The notes below the pieces were generated by a model. The model worked only from the letters and a program-made list of their open reading frames with translations. It ran no database searches and was not told the DNA's origin. From Temnothorax longispinosus (Eukaryota; Arthropoda; Insecta; Hymenoptera; Formicidae), in contig NC_092359.1 in the NCBI RefSeq assembly GCF_030848805.1, forward strand, positions 14,125,102 through 14,189,101: a stretch of DNA of 64,000 nucleotides, read 5' to 3'. The stretch's first letter is position 1, and every line of letters begins with the position of its first letter. Made by a program: the position numbers and the translations under genes. This document shows, piece by piece, positions 44,880 through 56,200 of the stretch.

Positions 44880-45625
44880 TCTCATTTTGCAACCATCCCC
44901 GAGGTCCGGAACATGTTAAATAATGCAAAAGAATGTTAATTTATTATAACTTTGCGAAAAAAAATTGCAAAAGTCCTGCAAACTTAAAGCAATGTCTATT
45001 GTAATATTTTCCACAATGTGTTAGATTTGCAACCTATTTCGAGACGCGCAACATTGAAATTTATTGTAAAATAACGTTTTTGTTTGTAAGTTGGAGGAAA
45101 AAATTGCAAAAGTGCTGCAAACCGATAGAATAACTTTTACAACTACCCCGAACAGCTGTACCAATTTGCAACCTTCTATGTTACACGCAACATATTTTTT
45201 TTAAATTAATGATGGAACAATTGTTTATTTGGTCGTAATTTTGCCAAAAAAATTGCAAAAGTTTTGCAAATTGGTTGCAAACGTTGAGATTATTTTTCGT
45301 CACAAGCTGTTAAGTTTGCAACCTCGGACAAGGTCCGCAACCTTGAAACATTAGCAACAATTATTATTTTGCACTTTTTACAAGCGTGAAAAAATTGCAA
45401 AAGTTTTGCAAATTTTACGGAGTGCTTCAAATGTCTTCTTTTATCCGAATATAAATTTGCAACCCTCTACTAGTTACGCAAATTATTGCAACTTATTAAT
45501 GAATAATTTTGTGTTACAAAATTAATGCAAAAGTGTTGCAAATCCAGGAAAACAAATAAAAAATACATTTACACATGATGTCGAATTTGCAACCTTCTAT
45601 CTGTCACGCAAAATATTCAAATCAA
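44880..45625. repeat. TTGCAA satellite, about 140-bp units
   Basis: The block AAAAATTGCAAAAGTNNTGC starts its TTGCAA (or variant) at 44965, 45104, 45253, 45395 and 45525, spacings of 139, 149, 142 and 130. About 75 bp later in each unit comes ATTTGCAACC followed by a short ACGCAA. The units are otherwise diverged, so only the TTGCAA motifs and their spacing are conserved. Confidence 0.8.
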
Positions 45626-46064
45626 ATATATTTTTCTTTACTTTTCGATGATTGTATTAATGTACTGAGTATTTATTGATGGAATGTGAGTTAAGGAGAT
45701 CAAATACAATATTTTGACTCCGACGATTGTTACATTTGTAACGATGCACCCCCAAACATGCATCGTTCCGGCAGGAACACCACGCCGAGACCACCCCGCC
45801 GACCACCCGCGGGGATGAAGAACGGGCACGGTGTGCCCAGCGTATTTTAATCGTTCTCACATGTTAGGAAGTCCGCGAAGGGACTTAACGCGGCAACCGC
45901 TTCACCGCGCCGAGCGGTGCTGAAGACGGCCGAAGACCGCCGAACGCGATCACGGCGTCGGGGCGCCGCGATCCCCGATCATTCCGCCGCACCGGCCCGG
46001 CGCTCGCGATCGTCGTCGCTACCCCCACCACGCCGCGACGCCGCCGCGACGCCGCCGCGACGCG

Positions 46065-46071
46065 TATATAA
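46065..46071 (+). promoter_or_regulatory. TATA box
   Basis: GACGCGTATATAAGCCCGGC in a very GC-rich setting; typical RNA polymerase II core promoter spacing to GGCACAGAGCGCG. Confidence 0.55.
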
Positions 46072-46166
46072 GCCCGGCGTCGCTGGCACAGAGCGCGATT
46101 CCCGATCATCCGTCTTCCCGACAACACCGATCCTGAATTCCCGCACTAAGCCAGTCCGAACGTAAA

Positions 46167-46440
46167 GTAGAGCGCCTCCGGCATTCTCTGTCTTCGCCGA
46201 GTGTGTCTCGGCTAACGACCAGCTTTTCGCACCCATCTGAATCACCCGAAGCCGTCCGGATACGAAGGTAGAGCGCCTCCGGCATTCTCTGTCTTCACCG
46301 AGTGCGTCTCGGCGAAGGACCAGCTTCTCTTTATCCAAATCATCCGAAGCCTGTCCGGGCAAGACGGTAGAGCGCCTCCGGCATTCTCTGCTCTCGCCGA
46401 GTGTGTCTCGGCCGACGACCCGCTTCCGCCGCGTTAAGCC
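46167..46440 (+). repeat. Three ~100-bp direct repeats
   Basis: Each unit has GTAGAGCGCCTCCGGCATTC, TCTGTCTTCGCCGAGTG and TCTCGGC-GACGACC. Spacings are 101 and 99 bp, immediately downstream of the TATA box. Confidence 0.85.
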
Positions 46441-46666
46441 CCTTGCACAATGCCAGGCAACAGGCAATAGGAACAGGAAATAACCAAAAAATCGTTAATT
46501 ACAACCTAAAAAATTCAAATGCTATGATTGGTTGGCAATAGGCAATAGGCACAGAATTTCCAACGTGACGGAAACTCTGTGTCTATTGCCTGTGTCACTG
46601 TTTATTCTGCATTTATACATGATTTCTGATTTCTATTCCCTGTTGCCTGGCATTGTGCAAGGGGCT
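46437..46666. mobile_element. 230-bp MITE with TTA duplication
   Basis: The inverted ends AGCCCCTTGCACAATGCCAG and complement are flanked by TTA (46434-46436 and 46667-46669). An internal AGGCAATAGG motif repeats. Harbinger-type target. Confidence 0.85.
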
Positions 46667-46980
46667 TTACCCACGCTTCGCGATCCATATCGCCGCCGCG
46701 CTTCGCGCCATTTTTCCGCGCTCCGGGCCGAGCCGACCGGGAAACCGGCGCCGCCCGTGTCGATACCTACCACCACGCGATTCGACACGCGAATACGAAA
46801 GCAACGGCTCCGCCCCGCACATACCGCGGGTTGCCCCGCGCCGCCCGCGACCAAACCAACGTCGCCTTATACACACGCCCAACCGTCGGAAACCGCGCGG
46901 GCATACGCGAGCGAATCCCGCTAGCGCGGTACACACGCATTGACCCGTAGTAAATGTCGCGAGCATGATTGTCATTGTTA

Positions 46981-47153
46981 AGGTGCGATTTCATTGACGC
47001 TAGAAACCAGCGGCAGCGTCAAGAAAATGTAGTGGGGGAAGAAGTTCCATTGAATTTTGCGGTATGCTAAAAAGTTGAGACGGTCTGAACTTCTTCCCCC
47101 ACTACATTTTCTTGACGCTGCCACTGGTTTCTAGCGTCAATGAAATCGCACCT
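46981..47153. mobile_element. 173-bp MITE with TTA duplication
   Basis: Near-perfect hairpin with ends AGGTGCGATTTCATTGACGC, flanked by TTA (46978-46980 and 47154-47156). The arms run through GTAGTGGGGGAAGAAGTTC, leaving a ~40-bp loop. Confidence 0.9.
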
Positions 47154-47294
47154 TTATAGAATAAACTATTTTCTGTTAACCGAGACACGCCTTCATTTTG
47201 CTAACCTCGCCACCCGTCTGCTTCTCCGCACCTCCTTCGAACCCAGGCCAGCCGCGAGCTAGATCCGCGCTTCAAAGACAGGTTGTTTTACATT

Positions 47295-47619
47295 TAGAAA
47301 GTTTTGAAGAGTTAGGAAAATGATGATTTCTTCATTCAAAATACAATTACTTTACGATTTTTGCGGAATTTAAAAAGGGGACAAGACACTCGAGTTCCAA
47401 GTTTTCCCAAATGCAACAATCTGTAACTGAAAGTACTATGCAATTGTTTTATTGTAGTTAAAATAAAATTTCGAGCATAACATAAAAATCACTTCATTTT
47501 AATAAAAATCACTATAATTATGAGAGTCTCCGCCTCTTACTGCCAGAAGGTCCAGGATTGTCAGAAACGTTCCTCTCCACATTCTCAGGGAAAATTTTGT
47601 TTATAAGTATCGGTTCTTG
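47295..47619. other. No gene seen
   Basis: AT-rich spacer between the LTR-like island and the 3' end of nuclease copy 1. Confidence 0.45.
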
Positions 47620-50600
47620 AAATAGGATATCAGATGCTTGGCATATTCCTCGTCCAATAATGTGTCATTGTTCGTGCAATCGAGGTACGTGTCTAACGGC
47701 GCTCCGAATCTGTTACTTTGGGCACAAAACTGGTCCATTCGGGTTTCTAATTCTTCGTCATCGCTGTCCGATTCGACGTGATCGATTTCCTTGGCATTCG
47801 CAAGATTGTCTGTGACAAAAGAAGCAAATGTCAGAGCATTTTAACCCAGCTTTCCGACAGCCACATTGCTTTTCACAGCCTTTTTCGCACTTGCATGTGA
47901 CGAATTTTAATAATTCTGCCGGTGCTGGTTCCTGCAATGTGAAGATGGGCATCAAGCCATTCGGTCCTTGCTTCCAGCCCCAAGATTCGGCTATTTTCTT
48001 CTTACCCATCCATTGTTGAACTTGATAGTATGTACGCAAGGAATGTTGCCGTCCGTGCCGCAGCTTTTGTTGGTGGCAAACAGGCAAGGTTAAATTTGCT
48101 TTTTGTTATTGAACGCCCAAAGCCATCGTACCATAATTTATTCAACGAATCGTTGCGTTGACCCCCGTACAAAGCGACTAAAACTTTCTCTCCCGCGTCG
48201 TCAATGACATCTGGATCGGCGTACGAATCTTTGAAGGAGTTTAAAGCTTCTTTCAAATCGTCAGTCTTTTTTAATAGTAACGTAATTTTAATTTTTTCCT
48301 GGTTGAATAATGCTGAAGTTGTGTCACAACCCGTGAAGGCATAGCAAAATAAAATGTGTTCCGCCAAAGTTGGATCTTGCAAACTTGTGGAAGAATACAA
48401 ACATGTTGCAGACTTTCCTTTTCCAGGCTTCATAAAATAAACGTTATTCTGAGTTTCATTTGCAATCCCGGTTAAAATAATTAGTAAATCAATATCTTAT
48501 ACCAACGATAACAACTGATTCATAGTCCGAGGCCATTTTCAAAGCTGTTGAGACGATGAGCGTATCCGCATCTTCTTCATGTTGTTTTACTGAATGCCCG
48601 GCGTTTTGGAACTTCTTTTTCAGCATGGTTATTAGACGCGCTTTATTTTTCTTATTGGAGAGAAATTTCTCTTGAGACATTGTTGCACTCATTGATTCCT
48701 CAAAAAGAATGTCTGCAGATGTAGTTTTCGTTGATCGTCGTAATCGTTCCGAAGTTTTTGTGCTTTTCTTTGCGATATCCTCTGAATACCCATCAAACAC
48801 GATAACTGCATTTTTCCCATAATACTTTTGTACATACTTAACATACGTTTCAGAAATGAATGAAAATATCTCATTCTTTCTCCAAACAACTTTGTGCAGC
48901 AAAAACCCGCCATCAATCACATAGCAGACATCTCCTGAAGTTACTGTATCCTCTATCGGTTGAAACAAAGCGTACATAGCTGATTTTTTGCTTTTGCGCA
49001 AGCCAACTTCATCAAAGAGAGATAATGGGTAAGGAGCAAGTTCGTATTCGAAATATTTTTTCAGTTGATCTTGTGATTCTTTGGTAAAAGAAATGCGTTG
49101 ATACAGTAAAGCCGGATCGATTGGAATAACAGTATCAGCAATCTTCACGGACGATGTCATTGCCGACAAAGGAAGCACCCTTTTTTTTTCGAGAAAAAGA
49201 AATTTCACCGAAATTTTGCTTAACTATCGCCTTCATTCCATCCAGCCCAATTTTTTGAGAGTTGTGACAATTGATATTAATGCCGCCAACAATCCCGGTA
49301 CTCAATGAAACAATGCTGTCCAATCCATCCACTGGAAAAGGTGGATGCTCTGATAACCATTTTAGAAGTTTTTCAACATCATCGTTGTCTCTCGTCTGTC
49401 TAGTTGGTTTCGCATCGACATGTTGTTCCGTACTTGATGATAATACATCTGTAAATTCTTCTATCGCCTCCGATACCCTCTGCATGATGGGCATGCCCAA
49501 AATCCATTTCGATAAAACACTGTCGGTTAGTCCTTGGCCCCGCGTTAATCCACCAGTGCTCTTCATGGACCTCATCAATGTTTGTTCAATGGTCATGTCG
49601 CTCCAGATTCCCGACCAAAATTTATCTGATCGCCTAATGGTGAAAAAGCCTTTTCGTACAAAATTACTGTACTCACGAAAATTCATATTTGATTGAAGTT
49701 GACGCATATCTTGTAAGTACAGTTGGCTTGACAAGGCGTAGTTGAAATGCCCAGTAGCGTGAAAAAATGGTAATATTTGTTCGATTGTTGACAAATGCAA
49801 CTCCCAATTCCCTGTTCGCTCTGCCTCTATGAATTGTTTTGCTATCGTGACCATACGGAAATATTGAATCCACAATTTAGCAGTGGGGCCGTTCAGTTCT
49901 AATTTCTCCAGGTGGATTTGAACTCGTGTCGATATTGTTGTGAATGGTTCTTGCTGCAGTTTCAATTCACAATTTCCGTCGTCAAAATTTTCTAAAACGT
50001 CTTCTATTTCGATCCTCTCTTCCTCGGTGAACTCGACCATTCCCAAGATAATGCGACCTAAGGCTAAATGTGTCAATGTATGTAAATTCTTCTCGGATGG
50101 CCCTCGCATACGCATGGCCAGTCATTATTTTGTCTACAGATATTGGAGCGTAAATGAAAGACAACAGTTCTTTCAAACCGCTACCAGACATTATGTATCC
50201 AATCGAGCCCAAAAAAGACATCAACATGTGGAATCCTCCAAGTCTTACGATTACCGATTTCAGTAAAGAATCCGAACTGGATGAGACGATTTCACGAGCT
50301 TTCTGATACAGCGGTTGGTCGAAAGTTATAATGCATGTTTGTTGCCCCGCCTTTCTGCATTTTTTGGCTGCAGTGAGCAAGGTTGTATATACAGTATTGT
50401 AATCACTTATTGGAGGAGCATTAATGAATGGCAACGCAATTATGTCAGATATTAAATATTGTTTCGATGCTGTCATCTCTTCCATGAAGCCATTCCATCC
50501 GCACAATCGAGGAAAGTCATTCATTTTACCATACATCCATAAAATATCTGATGCTCTTGGAATAATGGGATAGCTGTTTTCTATTTGTTTAACTTTAATT

Positions 50601-51652
50601 GTACGAAGTCCAGTTGCGGTAGTCTGTTTCTCAAAAGTTTGTATGGGAATCTGCCCGAAATTCCCAAGTACGGTTGTAGAAGGAACATCTGTTACCCGGA
50701 ATATACCGCGTGAAGTTGTATATTTGACTTTGGGTGTAACGCACTGAATTATTCCCATTGAGTGAAATGTATTTAATCCATCAAGTGTACATACATTGAC
50801 ATCGACATTGTCAGCAACAAATTGAAGAAAACCTGATTTTATGTCCATGTCGGGATGTAATACTGCCGATAATTGGAAGGTATCAACCTCGGTGTATGAA
50901 GCACAACAGCCTAATGCTGATAAAACATTGATCAGATTTTTAGAGCCATATCTGGAATGGAGGAAAGCTGCAAGCCCAACTTGTAAACAAGACAAAAATG
51001 ACCGTGGTCTTGTCGCTGCTATTATTGAGTGTGCAATAGCCGTACATTGCCTTTGATATTTATCCCTGGATTTACGCCTGTGTTTAAGAATGATTTTCTT
51101 CAGGAAAATTTTGAGCGTTTCTGGAACATCGTCTTCTGCAGTGTCTAAGAATTTTTCAGGATTTGGATAGTTATCTGTATCATAAATTTTGGTCCTTATG
51201 TCTTCAGAAATTATGGCAGCTGCTATTCAAACTATTCTCAATCTTTCGGCTGCTTCGTCATGTTTTTTATCCTGATACCATGAATCTAGAAAAACTTGAT
51301 GATTACGGAAACAAATAATTGGAGTACGTCCTACTAAACTAGTGATGACGATGTCTTCCCCATACTTTTCGGTTAATTTTTTCTTTATTGTTCCATCGCT
51401 GGGGGGGTTTTCGACGACACTGCTTAATTCCCGCAAAGAAAATTGACATTGATCTTTGTTTTTCTCTAAATACTCGTAGATACGATCCATAGCCGAAGAT
51501 ACATCTGGCTCAAGTGGTCGGCCCGTTTTGTTAGTGGAAGATCTCGTAGGCAAGCAAAATTTAGAGTAACATGGTCGATGATATTGAGCTCCCACTGTAT
51601 ATAAATCTATCTCCTCGATTCGCGACAGCACCTGAAGCAATATTGTGAACAT
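47620..51652 (-). pseudogene. FEN-like nuclease/CXC element gene, copy 1 (broken)
   Basis: Minus-strand frames in order: 51652-51227, 51226 to 49982, 50115-49135, 49208-48489, 48433-48002 and 48087-47758, with an acidic tail to about 47620. Shared landmarks with copy 2: GAQYHRPC; FDQPLY; VIVRLGGFHMLMSFLGSIG; SDKFWSGIWSDMTIEQTLMR; then the FEN-like series VIDGGFLLHK, VFDGYSED, EEDADTLIV, DIDLL and FTGCDTT; and a CXC domain CKCEKGCEKQCGCRKAGLKC. Breaks: a TGA at 51227-51229 and frameshifts near 50100, 49200, 48490 and 48050. The N-terminal zinc module is absent. No terminal repeats of its own were found. Protein identity to copy 2 is roughly half by eye, so it is not a recent duplicate. Confidence 0.82.
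51227..51229 (-). other. In-frame TGA shared with copy 2
   Basis: The context reads LRIV-TGA-IAAAII. The coding similarity to copy 2 continues without a frame change on both sides. Confidence 0.8.
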
Positions 51653-51755
51653 TTGTGGACAAAAGTGGAAGATTCGATTGTACAGTGAGAAAGTTTTCTG
51701 ATATTAATTTATATCTTCAGTATGCGTATGTTTCATATTTATTACGTAAGACTTA

Positions 51756-52408
51756 TAGGCCAGTAAAATTAGGTTTGAAAATGGCAAAACGGATTGACAA
51801 GCCAATTTTTTGAGAGTGAGTAGAGGGTCATAGATGTCCAAATTCACAAAGTTCCAACAAAATTTCCCTGTGCATCGGCGGCCATCTTGAAAATAAGGGT
51901 AAATATTTAAAGTTTGAATATCTCGGCTTTTATTGGTCGCATTTTGTTCTTTTTTTTTAGTTTTGTAGGGAAAAATATTTGCTACAACTTTTGTTGGAAA
52001 AAATTTTTAATAGCTGTCAAGGAAAAAAAGTTACATCCAAAAAAAGGCCGTCAATTAGGGGTTAAACAATTTTATTGACACTTATATCGCCCCCTGTTAG
52101 TTTGATCAAAAAAATGTTCCAATAAAACTTTTGTAGAGGATTCAATTCTCTACAATTTTCGTATATATTTTTTTACGGTGGCTCAAAAAACACTAGAGAT
52201 AGAGAGCGCCAAAGTTGAGTGTATCTAGTAAATGCTCTTTTTCGTGAGGAAAATTCGCGGTTTTATTGTGAATTGTTGTATATTATAAAACTCTTTTCCG
52301 CACCACCACTGAGGTAGAGTTTCAGGCGCATTTTTTTTTACGTGGTATCTCTAGTAGATATAATCCACGGGTCCGAGAAAGTGCCTTTCGTTCTATTGTA
52401 ATATTGTA
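51756..52408 (+). repeat. Left ~650-bp terminal inverted repeat
   Basis: Pairs with 57912-58577. Shared blocks include CGGATTGACAAGCCAATTTT, GGCCGTCAATTAGGGGTTAA and GGTCCGAGAAAGTGCCTTTC. The left arm has a ~10-bp deletion near its outer end. Confidence 0.92.
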
Positions 52409-52460
52409 AAAAAAATTTATGCAATTCTTTGCTTTTTTGTCGCTGGGCATGGCATATTTC

Positions 52461-53293
52461 GGTAATTATGCAGTTTAGGGGAAGCATCTCCGATGACCTT
52501 GACCTTGACATATGTTGTCAAGGTCACCCTCCTGAGTGACCTTCAGAAGGTTTTAGCCGTCGCTCGTTTTTTATTAAAAAGTTATAAACAAAAAAAGTTT
52601 CGAAAATATAGCAGTTATTTTAAGTACTGAGAGGCATAAACGACTAATATTACGTTTTTCTTTAAAGCAGAGAATACTTTATTTCGCGAGAAAGTCGCTG
52701 CTTTACCAAAACACAACATTTAAAGCAGTAAATTGTTGATAAATTGAAGTCTTTTTGTTAAAGCAGAGAATACTTTATTTAGCGAAAAAGTCGCTGCTTT
52801 ACCAAAACACAACATTTAAACCAGTAAATTGTTGATAAATTGAAGTCTTTTTGTTAAAGCAGAGAATACTTTATTTTGCGAAAAAGTCGCTGCTTTACCA
52901 AAACACAACATTTAAAGCAGTAAATCGTTTATCACTAACCTACATAGGTTAGTTGACGCGCTTTAAAAGTATTTAAGTGTTTAAAGCGCGTCAACTAACC
53001 TATATATGCACCTATATGTACTATATTTTCCAAACTTTTTTTGTTAATAACTTTTTAACGAATAGCGAGCGACGGCTAAAACCTTCTGAAGGTCACTTGG
53101 AGTCATGACCTTGACAACATATATCAAGGTCATTAAAATCGGTGAGGTCGCCAAACTTTTTTTTGTTAATAACTTTTTAATAAAAAACGAGCGACGGCTA
53201 AAACCTTCTGAAGGTCACTCAGGAGGGTGACCTTGACAACATATGTCAAGGTCAAGGTCATCGGAGGTGCTTCCCCTAAACTGCATAATTACC
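52461..53293. mobile_element. 833-bp MITE at the end of the nuclease gene
   Basis: Inverted ends GGTAATTATGCAGTTTAGGG with an 8-bp duplication CATATTTC (52453-52460 and 53294-53301). Inside are three ~96-bp tandem units (AAAGCAGAGAATACTTTATT at 52664, 52761 and 52856) and a GACGCGCTTTAAA...TTTAAAGCGCGTC stem. The family matches 22954-23978. The 8-bp target suggests a hAT-type mobiliser. Confidence 0.9.
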
Positions 53294-56200
53294 CATATTT
53301 CTTTCATCAATATCATCGTCATTGATATCACGACTTTCTTCGGTGACAATTTCCTCACTTTCGGAATCGTTGAAGTCAATCGGGGGAAATTCGAAGTCGT
53401 CGCAGTCGTCGTCTTCAAGTACTTGCTGCAACTGTACAATGTTTGTACATGATTCCCCGCTGCAATGTTCGCATATTACCGAACATTTAAGCCCAGCTTT
53501 GCGACAACCACAGGCTGTTCCACATTTTTTTTTACATTTGCACGATATTGATCTGAGTACCGCAGGAGGCGCTGGATCCTGGGTGGTCATGATTGGTTCT
53601 AATCCTAGACGAGTTCGTTGCCAGCCCCATTCCTCTGGATCCTGGTAGATATTAAGCCAGGTTTGCACTTGATGGTATGCGCAGAATGTATGCTGCCGTG
53701 CAGCCGCTGCGGTAGGAGGCAAGGAGGAAAGGTTGAATTTTGTTTTTGTCACTGATTTAACGAATTGCTTATATCGTAGGGAATTAAGCGACACTTCTTC
53801 GGTCGCACCAAACAACATACAAAATATTTTTTCTCCTGCTGCTGTCAAGATGTCGATATCGAGTTTTGTTTTCTTAAACATGTAAAGAACTTCTCGGAGT
53901 CCATCGTTTTTCTCGAGAATGTTGATTAATTTCGTTTTGCCAATATTGTAAATTGCTGAAGTAGTATCACATCCTGTGAACGCGTGAAGAAGAAAGATGT
54001 GATCGATTACAGAAACATGTTTGAAACTTTTCGCCGAGTATAGGGCCTCCCGAATTCTTCCTTTTGCGAATTTACGGAAAAATACGTTAGGAGTTTCCTG
54101 TCCTAGACCAGTGAGCAGAACGAGAAGGTCAATATCTTCACCAATAATTGTGACGGAGTCGTACAAAGATGCATTTTCTATTGCAGTTTTGACAATTAGT
54201 GTGTCCGCGTCCTCGAACGCTTGTTCAACGGTAACATCGGATAACTGTAAATATTTCGTTAGCATGTTAATGAGGCGCGTTTTATTCTTTCCGTTACTTA
54301 GAAATTTTTCTTGGGATACTGTAGGTACTGTATTTTCGTCAAAAATTATGTCCAAAGATTGTTGTTTCCTTGCTCGCCGAAGACGCTCCGACTCTTTGGT
54401 GCCTGCAAATTGTGGATCTTCTGCATAACCATCGAAAACGATGACGATGTCTTTGGAAAAATGGTGACGCACGTAGGACACATATTTTTTGCATGTTGTT
54501 CCAAAGTTCGAATGGCTGTCCCAAATAACCCTGTGCAATAGGAAACCCCCGTCTATCACATCGAGTCGCTTCATCCCGAATTGAGGGGTGTCTGACAGTG
54601 GCGCAAACGATGTGTAGAATGATGATTTCGTTCCTTTCCTCATTCCATCCTCAGTAAACAAAGAAAGGGGGAACGGCGAGAGTTCGTAACTAAGAAAAAT
54701 TTTAAGATCTTCATCACTTTGCTTCGACAGAGAAATTCTTTGAAAAAGCAGCAAAGGATTAACAGCTACGACAACGGAATGGATTTTCAAGCAACTGTTC
54801 ATTGCAGCCAAGGCCAGGACTTTATCCTTTCGTTTAAAGGACAACGAATCATAGGTAGAACTGTTCATTTTCTTCGTCATTTCCATCCCAATTTCAAAGG
54901 CGCGATGGCAATTAATGATTTCAGATCCAACAACTCCTGTGCTAATGGACATAAGATTTGTAGTCTCTGGAAAGGGATTATGAGCGGCGAACCAGATTGA
55001 AAGTTTTTTAGCATCGCTATTATCGCGTGAAACTCGAGTTTGCCTTGAATCTATATGCTGTTCAGTTGTTCCTGTAATAATCCCAGCGAATTCTTCTATT
55101 TCTCGGCAAACATCCTGCATGTAAGTGGCTCCTGTGGTCCATTTCCTCTGCGAAATGTCGTTCATTCTACCGCCCTGAGTCAATCCACCTTTAACCTTAA
55201 ACGAGCGCATGAGCGTTTGCTCAATTGTCATGTCTGTCATGATCCCACACCAAAATTTGTCAGACCGTCGAATTGTAAAATAGCCACAGGCAGTAAATTT
55301 ATAAAATTCATGTGCAGATATTTTTTTCTCTAAACATTCCATATCCTGTAGATATAGATGAGCGCTCTTTGCGTAGAGAAAGTGACCGCTAGCGTGAAAG
55401 AAAGGAATCATTTTTCGAATTGTGTTTAAATGAAGAGTCCAGTTGCCGGAACGCTCAGCTTCAATGAACTGTTTCATTAATGTAACCATCCGGAAGTATT
55501 GAATCCACAGCTTCGCGGTAGGGCTCTTTTGTTCCATTAGTGTCAGCTGTTTGTTGAATTCTGCGCAAATGCGTTGGACATACGCGTTGTCAACGGCATC
55601 CAGGATGACACTTTGATCTATGTCGGTCAGTAACAAATCAATTTCATTCCGTTCCTCGTCTGTGAATTCAGCCACATCTATAATGATTTTTGACAAACAC
55701 AAATGAACTAACATATGAGCACAAACTGCTCTGCTGTATGCGTGACCGTCTAACATTTTCTGAACGCTATTCTCGGCATAAATAGAGTCCACTGCCGGCT
55801 ATTATCGTACCTATCGCGCCAAGGTAGGACATCAGGAGATGGAATCCACCAAGTCTGACGATGACATTACCGAGCTCGGATTTTTTAGCACAAGCAACAA
55901 TGTCGCGCGCCTTCCAATATAACGGCTGGTCAAATGTTACGAAAATCGTTTCCTGACCATAAGAGCGACCTAAACGAGCGGCTTCGAGGAGCGACGTAAA
56001 TATGGTGTCATATTCAGAAGGAATACCATTAATAAAAGGGAGACAAATTATTTTTGATTTCTCATAAGGACGATTAGCAGTGACGTTTTCCATGAAACCG
56101 TTCCAACCGGGAACATTGTCAATGTGGGCCCATTTTCCATACAACCATACCATGTCGGTCGGCGTTGGTATAATGTCTTGTTCATTCCCACAAGCGCTCA

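Larger units (their letters stand above)
45738..47287 (+). mobile_element. GC-rich LTR-like island
   Basis: This abruptly GC-rich block contains a TATA box (TATATAA at 46065-46071) 20-30 bp upstream of a plausible start region. It also has three ~100-bp direct repeats (GTAGAGCGCCTCCGGCATTC at 46167, 46268 and 46367) and AATAAA at 47160. TTACATTT lies directly outside both ends (45730-45737 and 47288-47295), possibly an 8-bp duplication or chance. No primer site or pol is present. A solo LTR interrupted by two MITEs is my best reading. The open frames within have only Arg/Pro-rich low-complexity content. Confidence 0.4.

Noticed and set aside
45885..46975. Arg/Pro-rich frames in the GC-rich island
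   Set aside because: Overlapping frames on both strands without motifs, explained by GC-rich repeats.
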